This document shows, piece by piece, positions 9,301 to 15,928 of a stretch of DNA of 19,589 bases. The translations under genes were made by a program, and so were the position numbers. The notes under the pieces are model-generated. The model did not search any database. It was not told where the DNA came from and was given only the letters and a program-made list of their open reading frames with translations. Position 1 is the first letter of the stretch. Every line of letters starts with the position of its first letter. Origin of the DNA: Clostridiales bacterium (GTDB taxonomy: Bacteria > Bacillota > Clostridia > Oscillospirales > Acutalibacteraceae); NCBI GenBank assembly GCA_022791355.1, contig JAAVYX010000078.1, positions 1 to 19,589 on the forward strand, read 5' to 3'.

Positions 9301-10372
9301 CATGAAAGAGGTGCCAAAGACCGAAACCTATCGCCTCAAGGTGACGGTGGACCGGGATAAGACCATAACCTATTACGTGAACGATACCTTAGTGGGCCAA
9401 CGGAAGGCCGAGGACTATACGGGCGGCTATCTGGGTCTGCTGACCTGGAACGGCGGCGCGGTCTTCAACAACGTGCTTTTGGCGGGCGAGCCCATGCCGC
9501 CGGAGGAGGAACCCAGCGTGATATTGGACAAAACCCAGCTGACCCTGCCGGTAGGCGAAACCGGCCAGCTGACCCCCGCGGTCCTCGTCCCCGCCGGGGA
9601 CGCCGTCGCCTGGTCCACCGACAACGACCAGGTGGCCTCGGTGAATCAAAACGGCCTGGTCACGGCCCAGGGCAGCGGCAAGGCCGCGATCACAGCCACG
9701 ACTTCCAAGGGGGCCGCCGCCGTCTGTCAGGTCGAGGTCTACCGGCCGGGAGATTTGAATGGGGACGATACCGTTACCATTCAGGACGTGATGGAGGCCT
9801 GCAAGGTATTGGCCCGCAAGTCGGCCGGAACCGAGCCCACCCCCGGCGAACTGCTGCGGGGCGACCTGGACGGGGACGATACCGTTACCATCAACGACGT
9901 GATGGAGCTCTGCAAAATCCTGGCCCGTCAGAGCGCGGGGGATTCCGCCCGTCCGACCTACGCCGGCCTTGCGGCCCGCATGACCAGCCTGGAGTCGCTG
10001 GCCCAGGCCGCGCTGGCGGGGGAGACCTGCGGCGAGAGCTCGGCTTACAATAAAAAGTCCCGCTACGATGCGGAAAACGATCGGTATGTGGACTGGGATA
10101 TGAACTGGGACGAGGGGCTTGACGCCCCTCGTTCTTCTGATGGGGGATATATCATCGCCGACCTCAAAGGACCGGGGGCCGTGGTGCGCATCTGGTCGGC
10201 CGATCCCCGGCAGGGTCACGTCAAGATTTTTATCGACGGGGCCCGGGTTCCCGAACTGGATATCCCCTTTATCGACCTGTTCGGCGGCGGTCCCGCCCCC
10301 TTCAACCTTTCCGCCCTCTGCTACGAGGCCGGCCGGGGCAAGAACTGTTATGTCCCCATCCCCTACCAGTAA
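6320..10372 (+). CDS. Secreted multidomain GH32 fructanase with dockerin and truncated GH172 N-terminus
   Basis: 1350 residues. A signal peptide (basic start, hydrophobic core about 12-38, cleavage near AGAA-DG) exports it. Domains in order: CBM66/LamG-like sandwich (about 43-200), cadherin-like sandwich (213-307), GH32 (317-795) with WMNDPNG (331-337; nucleophile Asp334), RDP (476-478) and ECPD (acid/base Glu518), Ig-like (805-887), second LamG-like domain (890-1054, a diverged copy of the first), Big_2-like (1066-1141), dockerin (1144-1206) with two calcium loops DLNGDDTVTIQD and DLDGDDTVTIND, then the first 135 residues of a GH172/DUF2961 domain. Translation stops at TAA 10370-10372 inside GH172, but the same frame continues with good homology beyond it, so this product is a truncation of an originally about 1877-residue enzyme. 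AAGGAGGG precedes the ATG. The GH32 and dockerin portions look intact and usable. Confidence 0.92.
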   Translation: MQKKMKRFTKRWLARLLCGALLCGTLPGASLLPGLTAGAADGFHTTLDRLSGLNGTWRETDTGLYSEGGGDNFALSQTQAADFVLQTEATFHQRGGAASLVFFSGDQPGQKAYCANVDLNYKNARIFRFGYSGGDLGQRSLPDSMQDQDSYTLRVEAVGETVNYFVDDLLIVSERVANRPAGGRLGLLTFDSKVTYQNVTHQTLDGVDLPALTGLELTGIALKSAFDRGCYTYRASLPYDQSQVSLTPKVPAGVTLSVTAADASGAAVPVSEKDGVYTLPVGEKDMDILIRAAKGRTALTYVIKGEVAQDPDAMYREPYRPQLHFSPYKNWMNDPNGLVYDPSNQTYHMYYQYNPHGLDIGNQVWAHAESADLINWTQVDDMSIIQDDGLGDIFSGSAVVDENNTSGLFTDNQPGESNLVALFTHDGGDTSKGHEKQSLAYSKDHGHTWIKPSLEREGFQNPVIPNEGNKYSSAFRDPKVFWYDDRWMLVVAGGDARIFTSNDLIHWDFAGDLNMHSECPDLFPLAVDGDENNVKWVYSASGRWYTVGSFQRDTVVDGVQRYKFVKETGEIPYNGGPRVYATQSYYNDGSGQNRRMLVSWLQDHSAAQLADAGKTWNGVQTIPYVTTLRTVNGQPRLFSYPVEELENNRTESLFSVKDKRIEADDENLLAGYGAEKCDIEAVFTPGTATEFGFKLRKGAGEETVVKYDGTANRFILDQSRSGKVYTGVYSQDMTPMADGKIKMRIVVDTSVIETFGNEGQAANADLFFPDPSSIGMELFTNGSLTVDSLDIYGMQSIWHEEKAQEPGIRISGPEAKCTAGESLTLDAVILPAPDGKAVAWQAEDNGVLVARPQGKYAVALTALRPGTCTVTASLEGMGEASIQVTVLADAFRTNLTDWNYLNGRWYKGENGLHTDGAGGGDAFALSGKSVQVIEGYEADALPPANGGCPALIFGVTHPASPTSGTWFGANVDTFGNKATAKLFQNTQGGERWNIMKEVPKTETYRLKVTVDRDKTITYYVNDTLVGQRKAEDYTGGYLGLLTWNGGAVFNNVLLAGEPMPPEEEPSVILDKTQLTLPVGETGQLTPAVLVPAGDAVAWSTDNDQVASVNQNGLVTAQGSGKAAITATTSKGAAAVCQVEVYRPGDLNGDDTVTIQDVMEACKVLARKSAGTEPTPGELLRGDLDGDDTVTINDVMELCKILARQSAGDSARPTYAGLAARMTSLESLAQAALAGETCGESSAYNKKSRYDAENDRYVDWDMNWDEGLDAPRSSDGGYIIADLKGPGAVVRIWSADPRQGHVKIFIDGARVPELDIPFIDLFGGGPAPFNLSALCYEAGRGKNCYVPIPYQ

Positions 10373-10417
10373 TCCTGTCAAATCGTCCTCTATGACGATT
10401 GGGGCAAATTCTATCAG

Positions 10418-11653
10418 GTGAACTATATCACCTTTGCCCAGGGGGAAAGGGTGGAATCCTTCGGTATGCCCCTGACCGCCCGGCAGCTCGCCGCCCTGGA
10501 GGCCGTCGACGGTTATATGGACGGCGGCATGGGCGCGGCCCCGAAAAGCTATCCGGAGGCGGCCGTCCAGGAAAAGACGGCGGCCGTACCCGCCGGCGGG
10601 AAGGTAAAGCTGCTGGATACGCGGGAGCCGGGAGCGGTCGTGGGTCTAAAGCTGCGCATACAGGGCCTGGAGGATACCCCCGGCGCGGACTGGGACGCCC
10701 TGGCGGCCCTGACCCTTTCGGCCTGCTGGGACGGGGAGGAGCAGCCGTCGGTCTGGAGTACCCTTGGAGGCTTTTTCGGCAGCCTTACCGGCCTGCATCC
10801 CTACGCATCCCTGCCCATGGGTGTGGAGGAGGACGGAACCCTGTACTGTTACTGGTATATGCCCTATGAGGATGGGGCGGAAATCGTGGTGGGAAACGAC
10901 GGCGATAGGCCCTATACAATCGAATATGCGATTACAACCGTCCCCCTGACAAGGGAGGCGGCGGTGGATAAGCTGCGGTTCCACGTCAAGTGGAACCGGG
11001 CCGCCGATCCGGAGAAGACCGACCGGTGGCCCGACGCGCGGTTTTTGTACACCGAGGGGCAGGGCCGGTATGTGGGGACCTCCCTGCATGTTTACAAGGA
11101 AATTGGAACCGGCGACCCGGCTTACCAGCCCGACTGGTGGTGGGGCGAGGGGGACGAGAAGTTTTTCGTGGACGGGGAGAAGTTCCCCTCCTGGTTCGGC
11201 ACCGGCTCGGAGGACTATTTCGGTTACGCCTGGGGAACCTGGCGGCCCTTCCAGCGGCCCTATCACAGTCAGCCCTTTACCAACGGCGGTATGTTCGGGG
11301 TGGGCAACCGGCTGAACAACCGGTTTCATATCCTGGACAGCGTCCCCTTCCAGACCTCCTTTGATGCCAATCTGGAAAAGTACCATCGGGACGGCTACCG
11401 CAACTGGGCCTTCACCAGCTACTGGTATCTGGAAAAAAGGGGGGGCTGGACCCCTACGGCCCGGGTTCCCTGGCCCAGCGTACATCCTACTACCGGCGCC
11501 CCTGCCCGGACAGCGCCTCCTTCATCGAGGGGGAGGATTTGTCCATCATCGAGTCGGCCGGTATGCGCAAGGCCAAGACCCAGGATATGGCCCCCTTCCC
11601 CGGCGATACCTGGAACGGCGGCGTCCAGTTTATTCTCAAGAGCTACGATATAG
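10418..11653 (+). pseudogene. GH172 (DUF2961) middle part, separated by nonsense codon
   Basis: This is the same reading frame as the secreted GH32 protein, continuing after its TAA. The intervening codons read SCQIVLYDDWGKFYQ, normal GH172 sequence. The frame's first start, GTG 10418, has no ribosome site, so it is not an independent gene. It carries the GH172 core: WWWGEGDEKFF and GTGSEDYFGYAWG. Their glutamates (codons 11147-11149 and 11210-11212) are 21 residues apart, the spacing I recall for the catalytic pair of the Bifidobacterium dentium difructose dianhydride I synthase/hydrolase. True homology ends at YWYLEK near 11437; after the A6G7 run this frame becomes Pro/Ser-rich nonsense to 11653. 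The family cleaves or forms alpha-D-fructofuranosidic (or alpha-D-arabinofuranosidic) bonds. Either a decayed domain or a sequence with two errors. Confidence 0.8.
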
Positions 11654-11952
11654 GGGATTATGTAAAGTTCTGGATCAACATTCCCGAGGGGGCGGATTAT
11701 ACCTTCACCGCCCGCTTTATCAAGGCGGGAGACTACGGAATCGCCCAGCATGAAATAGACGGCCTGGCGCTGGGCGGGCCGGTGGATTTGTACGATCCCG
11801 CCGTCCGCCGCACCGGCGAGACGGCGCTGGGAACCCTCCGCCTCTCTCCCGGGCTGCACGAGCTGACCGTGCGCATCGCCGGTAAAAACCCGGCCTCCAG
11901 CGGGTACTTCTACGGGCTGGACTATCTCAAGGTAGAAAAGGCGGGCGGATAA
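11539..11952 (+). pseudogene. GH172 (DUF2961) C-terminal part, shifted by one base
   Basis: This frame holds the end of the GH172 domain. Homology actually begins before the ATG, right after the A6G7 run: the bases from about 11443 read GGLDPYGPGSLAQRTSYYR, which joins on to YWYLEK of the previous fragment. Adding one base to the run would fuse the two frames. The remainder (SIIESAGMRKAKTQD, then GDYVKFWINIPEGADYTF and ending SGYFYGLDYLKVEKAGG) is the jelly-roll closing segment that GH172 proteins end with. There is no ribosome site at ATG 11539, so separate translation is unlikely. A strong hairpin terminator follows 24 nt after the stop, marking this as the natural end of the long gene. Confidence 0.75.
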
Positions 11953-11976
11953 GGCCGGACCGTCCCATATGGAAAA

Positions 11977-12012
11977 AAGCCCCCCGGCGGCCGGAAGGCC
12001 GCCGGGGGGCTT
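11977..12012. terminator. Bidirectional intrinsic terminator
   Basis: AAGCCCCCCGGCGGCC (11977-11992) pairs perfectly with 11997-12012 around a GGAA loop, a 16-bp stem. On the minus strand it is followed by a run of six T, so it also suits the isomerase gene transcribed from the right. The convergent position between the two genes fits a shared terminator. Confidence 0.85.
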
Positions 12013-12209
12013 GACATATCTTTGTCCAGGCTGGCGCAGGGGCTCGCGCCAGGCGTACTTGTATGGATACTCCAAAGCCGAGACTAACAGCGCGCCGTCC
12101 TCTTTTGTGACAAGACGGGCGCGTTATCAGGCGGACAACGGAGAAATAAGAAAAGGATATGGCGCAAACCTTCCCGCTCGTTCATAAAAAACGCTCGCCG
12201 GACAATTTT

Positions 12210-13682
12210 TTATATCCGCGCCCATTCTATTCCCAACAGCTCGGCCGTACGTTGGAAGCGGCCGGCGTTGCGGCCCACGCTCATGGCGCAGTGATGGGTG
12301 GGGGACTGGGCGAACCATTTATTATAATATTCGTCGATGGGCAGGTCAAACTTTACCTGGGTCTGGGTATTGCCGATCATGAGGGTCTGGCCCTCCACAG
12401 CCTCCCCCTCGCTGATGATACAGCGCAGGCCGCCCGCCGCCGTCTGGGTGACGCCCAGCAGGGTGACCGGGCCGGGCTTTACCTTGGCCTCCACCGATAT
12501 GCCTTCCCCCCGTTTGCCGTGATAGAGCTTCATTCCCCGTAGGAAGGGCTTTTCGGCGGCGATGGCCATATGGAAAGGACCGTCGTGGCCCAAGAGGATG
12601 GTTCCCCGGTTATAGTCGGCCGCTACAATTTCGGTAAAGCTGCCGCCTGTGCCCAACAGGTCGCAAATTTTCATGGCCACAGCCGTTTTCAAGTCCCCCT
12701 CCCCGGCGCAGGGGATACCGGCGGCCGTTAGCAGGGAGCTGCCCACGATCAGCTGGGCCGCCAGACTCTCGTAGTCCCCGCCGCCGGCGCCGTGATAGTA
12801 GTAGGCCAGAGCGTCCAGACCGAACCCGCCGGTCAGCCGGTCCAAGGCGCAGGCCGCGGCGGCCGACTGCCGCAGCAGGACGGGGGCGGGCTCTCCCGCG
12901 ATGGGGTCGGCGGGAGAGCCGCCGACGGCGGCAAAGAACCGCCGGATCTCCTCCAGCTTTTCCGCCGTCTCCCCTTCGGTCACCTCCCGGAGGCAGGCGG
13001 CCAGGTCGCACATTTCAATGGGCTCGATATGGACTCGAAAGCCCTTTTGCAGCAGGGTGGCGTCGCTGTATAGGTCTAGCATACCGGCGTAGTTCCCACC
13101 TAGAAAGCCTATCTTCGCCCCTAGTAGGGCCCGCTTTACCATGGCCGCGTCCAGGTAATTTTGTATCTCCTCCCAGGCCCGGGCGGCCTCGGGACGCTCC
13201 TCCTGGCCCGACAGGGCCTCCTCCATGCCCAGCAGGCCGCTTATCACCCCCGGCCGTATACCGCATCGATTCAGCGCGTTGACCAGCTCGGGCGCCGGGC
13301 AGGCCCCGCAGCAGGCCAGCCATTCTCCCGTATTGGTATGGGGATAGTCCATGGCGGCGACCGGCTGTAAATTGAGGATGACCGCAGGCGCGCCGCAGAT
13401 TTGATGGACCGGCAGGATGGAGGCCGAGGTACAGTAGGTGGCCGAGTGGACAAGGATTAAATCTACCTGCCGCTGACTGAACCACTCCCCGGCCGCCTTA
13501 CCCGCCGCCGGTTGGTCTACCAAGCCAAAGTTGCAAACCTGACAGGTCTCTCCCAGCCGGTCCTCGATGTACCGGCCGTAGGCGAGCAGGGTCTCCCGCA
13601 GTCCCGGGAACTGGGTCCAGTAGGCCTTCAGGCCGATAGAATACAGGCCGATGCGGGCCTTTGCTTTTTCTTTTCTGATCAT
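12210..13682 (-). CDS. L-arabinose isomerase-like sugar isomerase
   Basis: A 490-residue protein of the L-arabinose/L-fucose isomerase superfamily. All four manganese-binding positions of AraA can be matched: Glu328 in GEGDLKTA, Glu351 in SFTE, His366 in LLGHDGP, and His463 or His464 in PTHHCAMS. Their spacings are close to E. coli AraA (Glu306, Glu333, His350, His450), and the length is also close (about 500). It should interconvert an aldose and a ketose in the cytoplasm. The N-terminal half differs enough from AraA that the sugar is open: L-arabinose, D-arabinose/L-fucose or a rarer sugar. ATG 13682 has a strong TTGGAGG site upstream. It is divergent from a second AraC-type regulator, which likely controls it; no kinase or epimerase is adjacent. 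Confidence 0.85.
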   Translation of the reverse strand: MIRKEKAKARIGLYSIGLKAYWTQFPGLRETLLAYGRYIEDRLGETCQVCNFGLVDQPAAGKAAGEWFSQRQVDLILVHSATYCTSASILPVHQICGAPAVILNLQPVAAMDYPHTNTGEWLACCGACPAPELVNALNRCGIRPGVISGLLGMEEALSGQEERPEAARAWEEIQNYLDAAMVKRALLGAKIGFLGGNYAGMLDLYSDATLLQKGFRVHIEPIEMCDLAACLREVTEGETAEKLEEIRRFFAAVGGSPADPIAGEPAPVLLRQSAAAACALDRLTGGFGLDALAYYYHGAGGGDYESLAAQLIVGSSLLTAAGIPCAGEGDLKTAVAMKICDLLGTGGSFTEIVAADYNRGTILLGHDGPFHMAIAAEKPFLRGMKLYHGKRGEGISVEAKVKPGPVTLLGVTQTAAGGLRCIISEGEAVEGQTLMIGNTQTQVKFDLPIDEYYNKWFAQSPTHHCAMSVGRNAGRFQRTAELLGIEWARI

Positions 13683-13726
13683 AACGCGCCTCCAAGATTC
13701 TTCTTTACATTCCCGCCGGGGGTTTT

Positions 13727-13755
13727 ATAATAGACGTATACCGTTTACCTGCAAA
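13727..13755 (-). promoter_or_regulatory. Putative promoter of the isomerase gene
   Basis: On the minus strand, TTTGCA (13755-13750) and TATTAT (13732-13727) are 17 bp apart, about 45 nt before the isomerase ATG. The -35 is only a 4/6 match, as expected for an activator-dependent promoter. Confidence 0.45.
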
Positions 13756-14085
13756 GGGCAAATAGGTATTACGGGGAAAGCCACGTTGTCTTGGTAGCCG
13801 GACGAAAGGTAACGGAGCGAAGCTGGGTAGGCGGGCCACTCGACAGAGCGGCCCTCGGTAACCGCCCGCAGGGCGGCCCCAGCGGCTGGCCGTTAGGCGG
13901 ACCTTAAGCCGCTTGACAGAGCCGCCTTCGACCGTCATCCTTTCGGGGCGGTCGGCGGGCTACCGCCAAGTCAGGGAACGCCGCGCGTTCCTTGATAGCC
14001 TCCGTTTAGCCGCCCGGCTGGTCCGCCCGAAAAGGCGACTGTTGGGCGTATGAGCCCCAGGGCAGATGATAAGCGTCCGGCGGGA
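13756..14085. other. Hairpin-rich spacer between divergent genes
   Basis: No credible gene. Consecutive perfect inverted pairs include CCGCCC/GGGCGG (13862-13876), AGCGGCT/AGCCGCT (13881-13913), CGACCG/CGGTCG (13929-13954) and GAACGC/GCGTTC (13976-13990). Two similar half-units, CGACAGAGCGGCC (from 13841) and TGACAGAGCCGCC (from 13914), are about 73 bp apart. It may be a repeat element inserted between the isomerase and its regulator, or a structured leader of the regulator mRNA. Confidence 0.5.
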
Positions 14086-14099
14086 AGGGGAAGGTCGAT

Positions 14100-14966
14100 T
14101 TGGGTTTTTACGAAAGCTACACCACCGATTGGTCTGAGGACTCTCTGCGTATCATTCATACGCCCAGCATGACCGCAAAGTCCTCCTTTTTCTATATCCA
14201 AGAGGCCGGCCGGTTTCAGACCAGACCTGGGTACTATACCGAACGCTGCCGGCTTCCCTCCTACCTGCTGCTCTACACCCTTTCGGGCCGGGGCTCCCTT
14301 CGGTATGGCGAGAAGGATTACGCGCTGGCCCCTGAAAGTCTAATGTATATCGACTGCATGGAGGCCCACAGCTACCGGCCGGCCGGACCCGCCCCCTGGA
14401 GCTTTTACTGGGTGCATTTCTACGGGGCCACCAGCGACGGGTATTACAAGCTTTTCCACAACGCCGCGCCGCCGGTGGTGGAAAATCTGGCCGAATCCCG
14501 GATTCCCGCCCTCATGGAAGGGCTCGTCGAGAGCAACCGGACGACCGGTCCCAGCGCCGAGTTGGAAAACGCCCGAAAGCTTTTGGAGCTAATTACTGAG
14601 ATCATCCTGGCCGCCGCCCCCGATTACGCCGGCGGGGAGATGCCCGCGGGTATGCGGGAGGTGGCGGCGTATATGGAGCGTCATTACGGCGAACCCCTCA
14701 CCCTGGACCGGCTGGCCCAGCGATTCTCCTTAAGCAAATACCATCTGGCCAGGGCCTTTAAGCAGGCGGCCGGCGTGGCCCCCGGGGAATACCTGATCCG
14801 CCTGCGGATGAACAGGGCGCAGGACCTGCTCAAAAACAGCGACCTGCCCTTGTCGGAAGTGGCGGCGGCGGTAGGCGTATCCAGCCAGAATCACTTTTAC
14901 ACCCTCTTCAAATCCCGCACCGGGCATTCGCCCAGCGAATACCGAAAGCTTTGGCGGTCACGGTAG
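14100..14966 (+). CDS. AraC-family transcriptional regulator (second)
   Basis: A 288-residue regulator with an N-terminal cupin-like ligand domain (YLLLYTLSGRGSLRYGEKDY, then PWSFYWVHFYG near 99-109) and a C-terminal AraC DNA-binding domain (about 185-285). The two helix-turn-helix units lie around LDRLAQRFSLSKYHLARAFK (202-221) and LSEVAAAVGVSSQNHFYTLF (251-270), ending in HSPSEYRK. The start is TTG 14100: GGGGAAGG ends 5 nt upstream, whereas the first ATG in frame (codon 24) would cut into the domain and has no ribosome site. It is divergent from the isomerase gene and probably regulates it in response to a sugar. It is not a close duplicate of the regulator at 3310-4131, judging by eye. 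Confidence 0.9.
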   Translation: MGFYESYTTDWSEDSLRIIHTPSMTAKSSFFYIQEAGRFQTRPGYYTERCRLPSYLLLYTLSGRGSLRYGEKDYALAPESLMYIDCMEAHSYRPAGPAPWSFYWVHFYGATSDGYYKLFHNAAPPVVENLAESRIPALMEGLVESNRTTGPSAELENARKLLELITEIILAAAPDYAGGEMPAGMREVAAYMERHYGEPLTLDRLAQRFSLSKYHLARAFKQAAGVAPGEYLIRLRMNRAQDLLKNSDLPLSEVAAAVGVSSQNHFYTLFKSRTGHSPSEYRKLWRSR

Positions 14967-15484
14967 ACGGACGGCTCTATAGGTAAAGCCGCCGGGTCTT
15001 AAGGAAGGCGGGAAAAGGCGTCCCGGCAGGGATTTTTATTCGCCGGAAGTTCTGAAGGCGGCCCGTTTCTATCCTATTATAAGGCCCCTCCGATTCCGAT
15101 TTCTATACGGCTTATTGCTTTTTTTATATGGAATCTTGCTGCCCTACAAGATGGAGCTTAGAAGGCGGCGCAGCCCTATAAAATTCGAAAAACCGTCGCC
15201 ATCAGGTCATGGAAGCGATTGCTGCCTTTAAACGCGATATAATCGAAAACGACGCTTTTATTGCAAAATGTCAGCAGGGCTTTTGCCCCCCTAGCAGCCT
15301 TTAATAAAGACAAAACGATTGGCATAATACCATCGATTGACAAAGGGATGAACGCCGCCGTCCCCAGCGGCGAGCTAAAACGAGGGCCGCCAAGGCCGTA
15401 GATAGCATCGCGATAGAGCGGCGCTCAGCGGTCGTCCCTTTAGGGCGGCCGGCACGGCTTTTCCCCGCTAAATCCGAGACGCCG
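14967..15484. other. Intergenic DNA, no convincing gene
   Basis: The longest coding-like stretch is a 31-codon frame at 15209-15304 (MEAIAAFKRDIIEND...) with only a weak AGG two bases upstream. It might be a remnant of a lost gene. No clear terminator for the AraC gene was found; CGGCT with AGCCG just after its stop is a weak candidate. Confidence 0.35.
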
Positions 15485-15550
15485 CTAGTTCCCTGCTAGT
15501 TCCCTGCTAGTTCCCTGCTAGTTCCTTACTAGTTCCTTACTAGTCCTCTG
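15485..15550. repeat. Six tandem copies of an 11-bp unit
   Basis: The unit CTAGTTCCCTG occurs three times exactly (15485-15517), then CTAGTTCCTTA twice (15518-15539), then a diverged CTAGTCCTCTG (15540-15550). Every unit starts with the palindrome CTAG. 11 bp is close to one helical turn, so all copies face the same side of the DNA. Confidence 0.85.
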
Positions 15551-15666
15551 CGCCCATACTTGGGCTGCCCGTGAGGGTCGCTCTTTGAGCGGTGCCGTGC
15601 GTATGAGCCCTCCAAATACAGACGGTAAATGAAAGGCCCCGGGCCGGCCTGGATGGCCGTTTTTTT
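15551..15666 (+). ncRNA. Possible structured small RNA ending in an intrinsic terminator
   Basis: GCCCATAC (15552-15559) can pair with GTATGAGC (15601-15608) with one mismatch, enclosing the hairpin CGCTC-TTT-GAGCG (15579-15591). A terminator follows: CGGCC (15645-15649), a 5-nt loop, GGCCG (15655-15659) and seven T. No coding frame of interest lies upstream to explain this terminator. It does not match 6S, SRP, tmRNA or any riboswitch consensus that I could recognise. Transcription is inferred only from the terminator. Confidence 0.3.
15645..15666 (+). terminator. Intrinsic terminator
   Basis: A 5-bp CGGCC/GGCCG stem with a TGGAT loop, followed directly by seven T (15660-15666). Confidence 0.6.
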
Positions 15667-15728
15667 ATCGCATTGCGCAAGATAAAACCTCCGGTAGAAC
15701 CGGGAGTGGACCAAAAAGCCTAGGCAAA

Positions 15729-15886
15729 AAAACCTCCATGTTACAATCGAGATGGTTGGCAACCGCATCACGAAAGAGCAAGGAGGTTTTCATTCCAGGG
15801 GTCAGCAAGTACTGACCCCTCTGGAGTCTGTGCAAACCACTAGTTTACGAGTGGTTTTGATTATAGATCGCCAAAGACAATCTATA
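15729..15886. mobile_element. Hairpin cluster, possible IS200/IS605-type remnant
   Basis: Four inverted pairs sit in 160 bp: AAAACCTCC/GGAGGTTTT (15729-15737 and 15782-15790), AGGGGTCAG/CTGACCCCT (15797-15820), AAACCACT/AGTGGTTT (15834-15857) and TATAGAT/ATCTATA (15862-15886). The AACCACT-AGTTTACG-AGTGGTTTTGATTAT stem with its tail resembles ends of IS200/IS605-like elements in gut Clostridia as I remember them. No tnpA or tnpB reading frame is present, so if it is such an element it is a remnant or a non-autonomous copy. Confidence 0.35.
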
Positions 15887-15928
15887 GGCGTCAATCACCC
15901 ACAAATTCCCATATTCTTACAATTCACT

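Noticed and set aside
10370..10372. Stop codon recoding as selenocysteine or pyrrolysine
   Set aside because: The codon is TAA; selenocysteine uses TGA and pyrrolysine TAG. A point mutation or sequence error fits better.
9389..10381. Open frame of 330 codons on the minus strand
   Set aside because: It is antisense to the Big_2-dockerin-GH172 part of the secreted protein, where homology on the plus strand is clear.
15485..15550. CRISPR array
   Set aside because: Units are 11 bp and directly adjacent with no spacers, and no cas gene is near.
15529..15771. 80-codon minus-strand frame with basic, hydrophobic N-terminus
   Set aside because: It crosses the tandem repeat, the terminator stem and another hairpin, lacks a ribosome site and matches no family.
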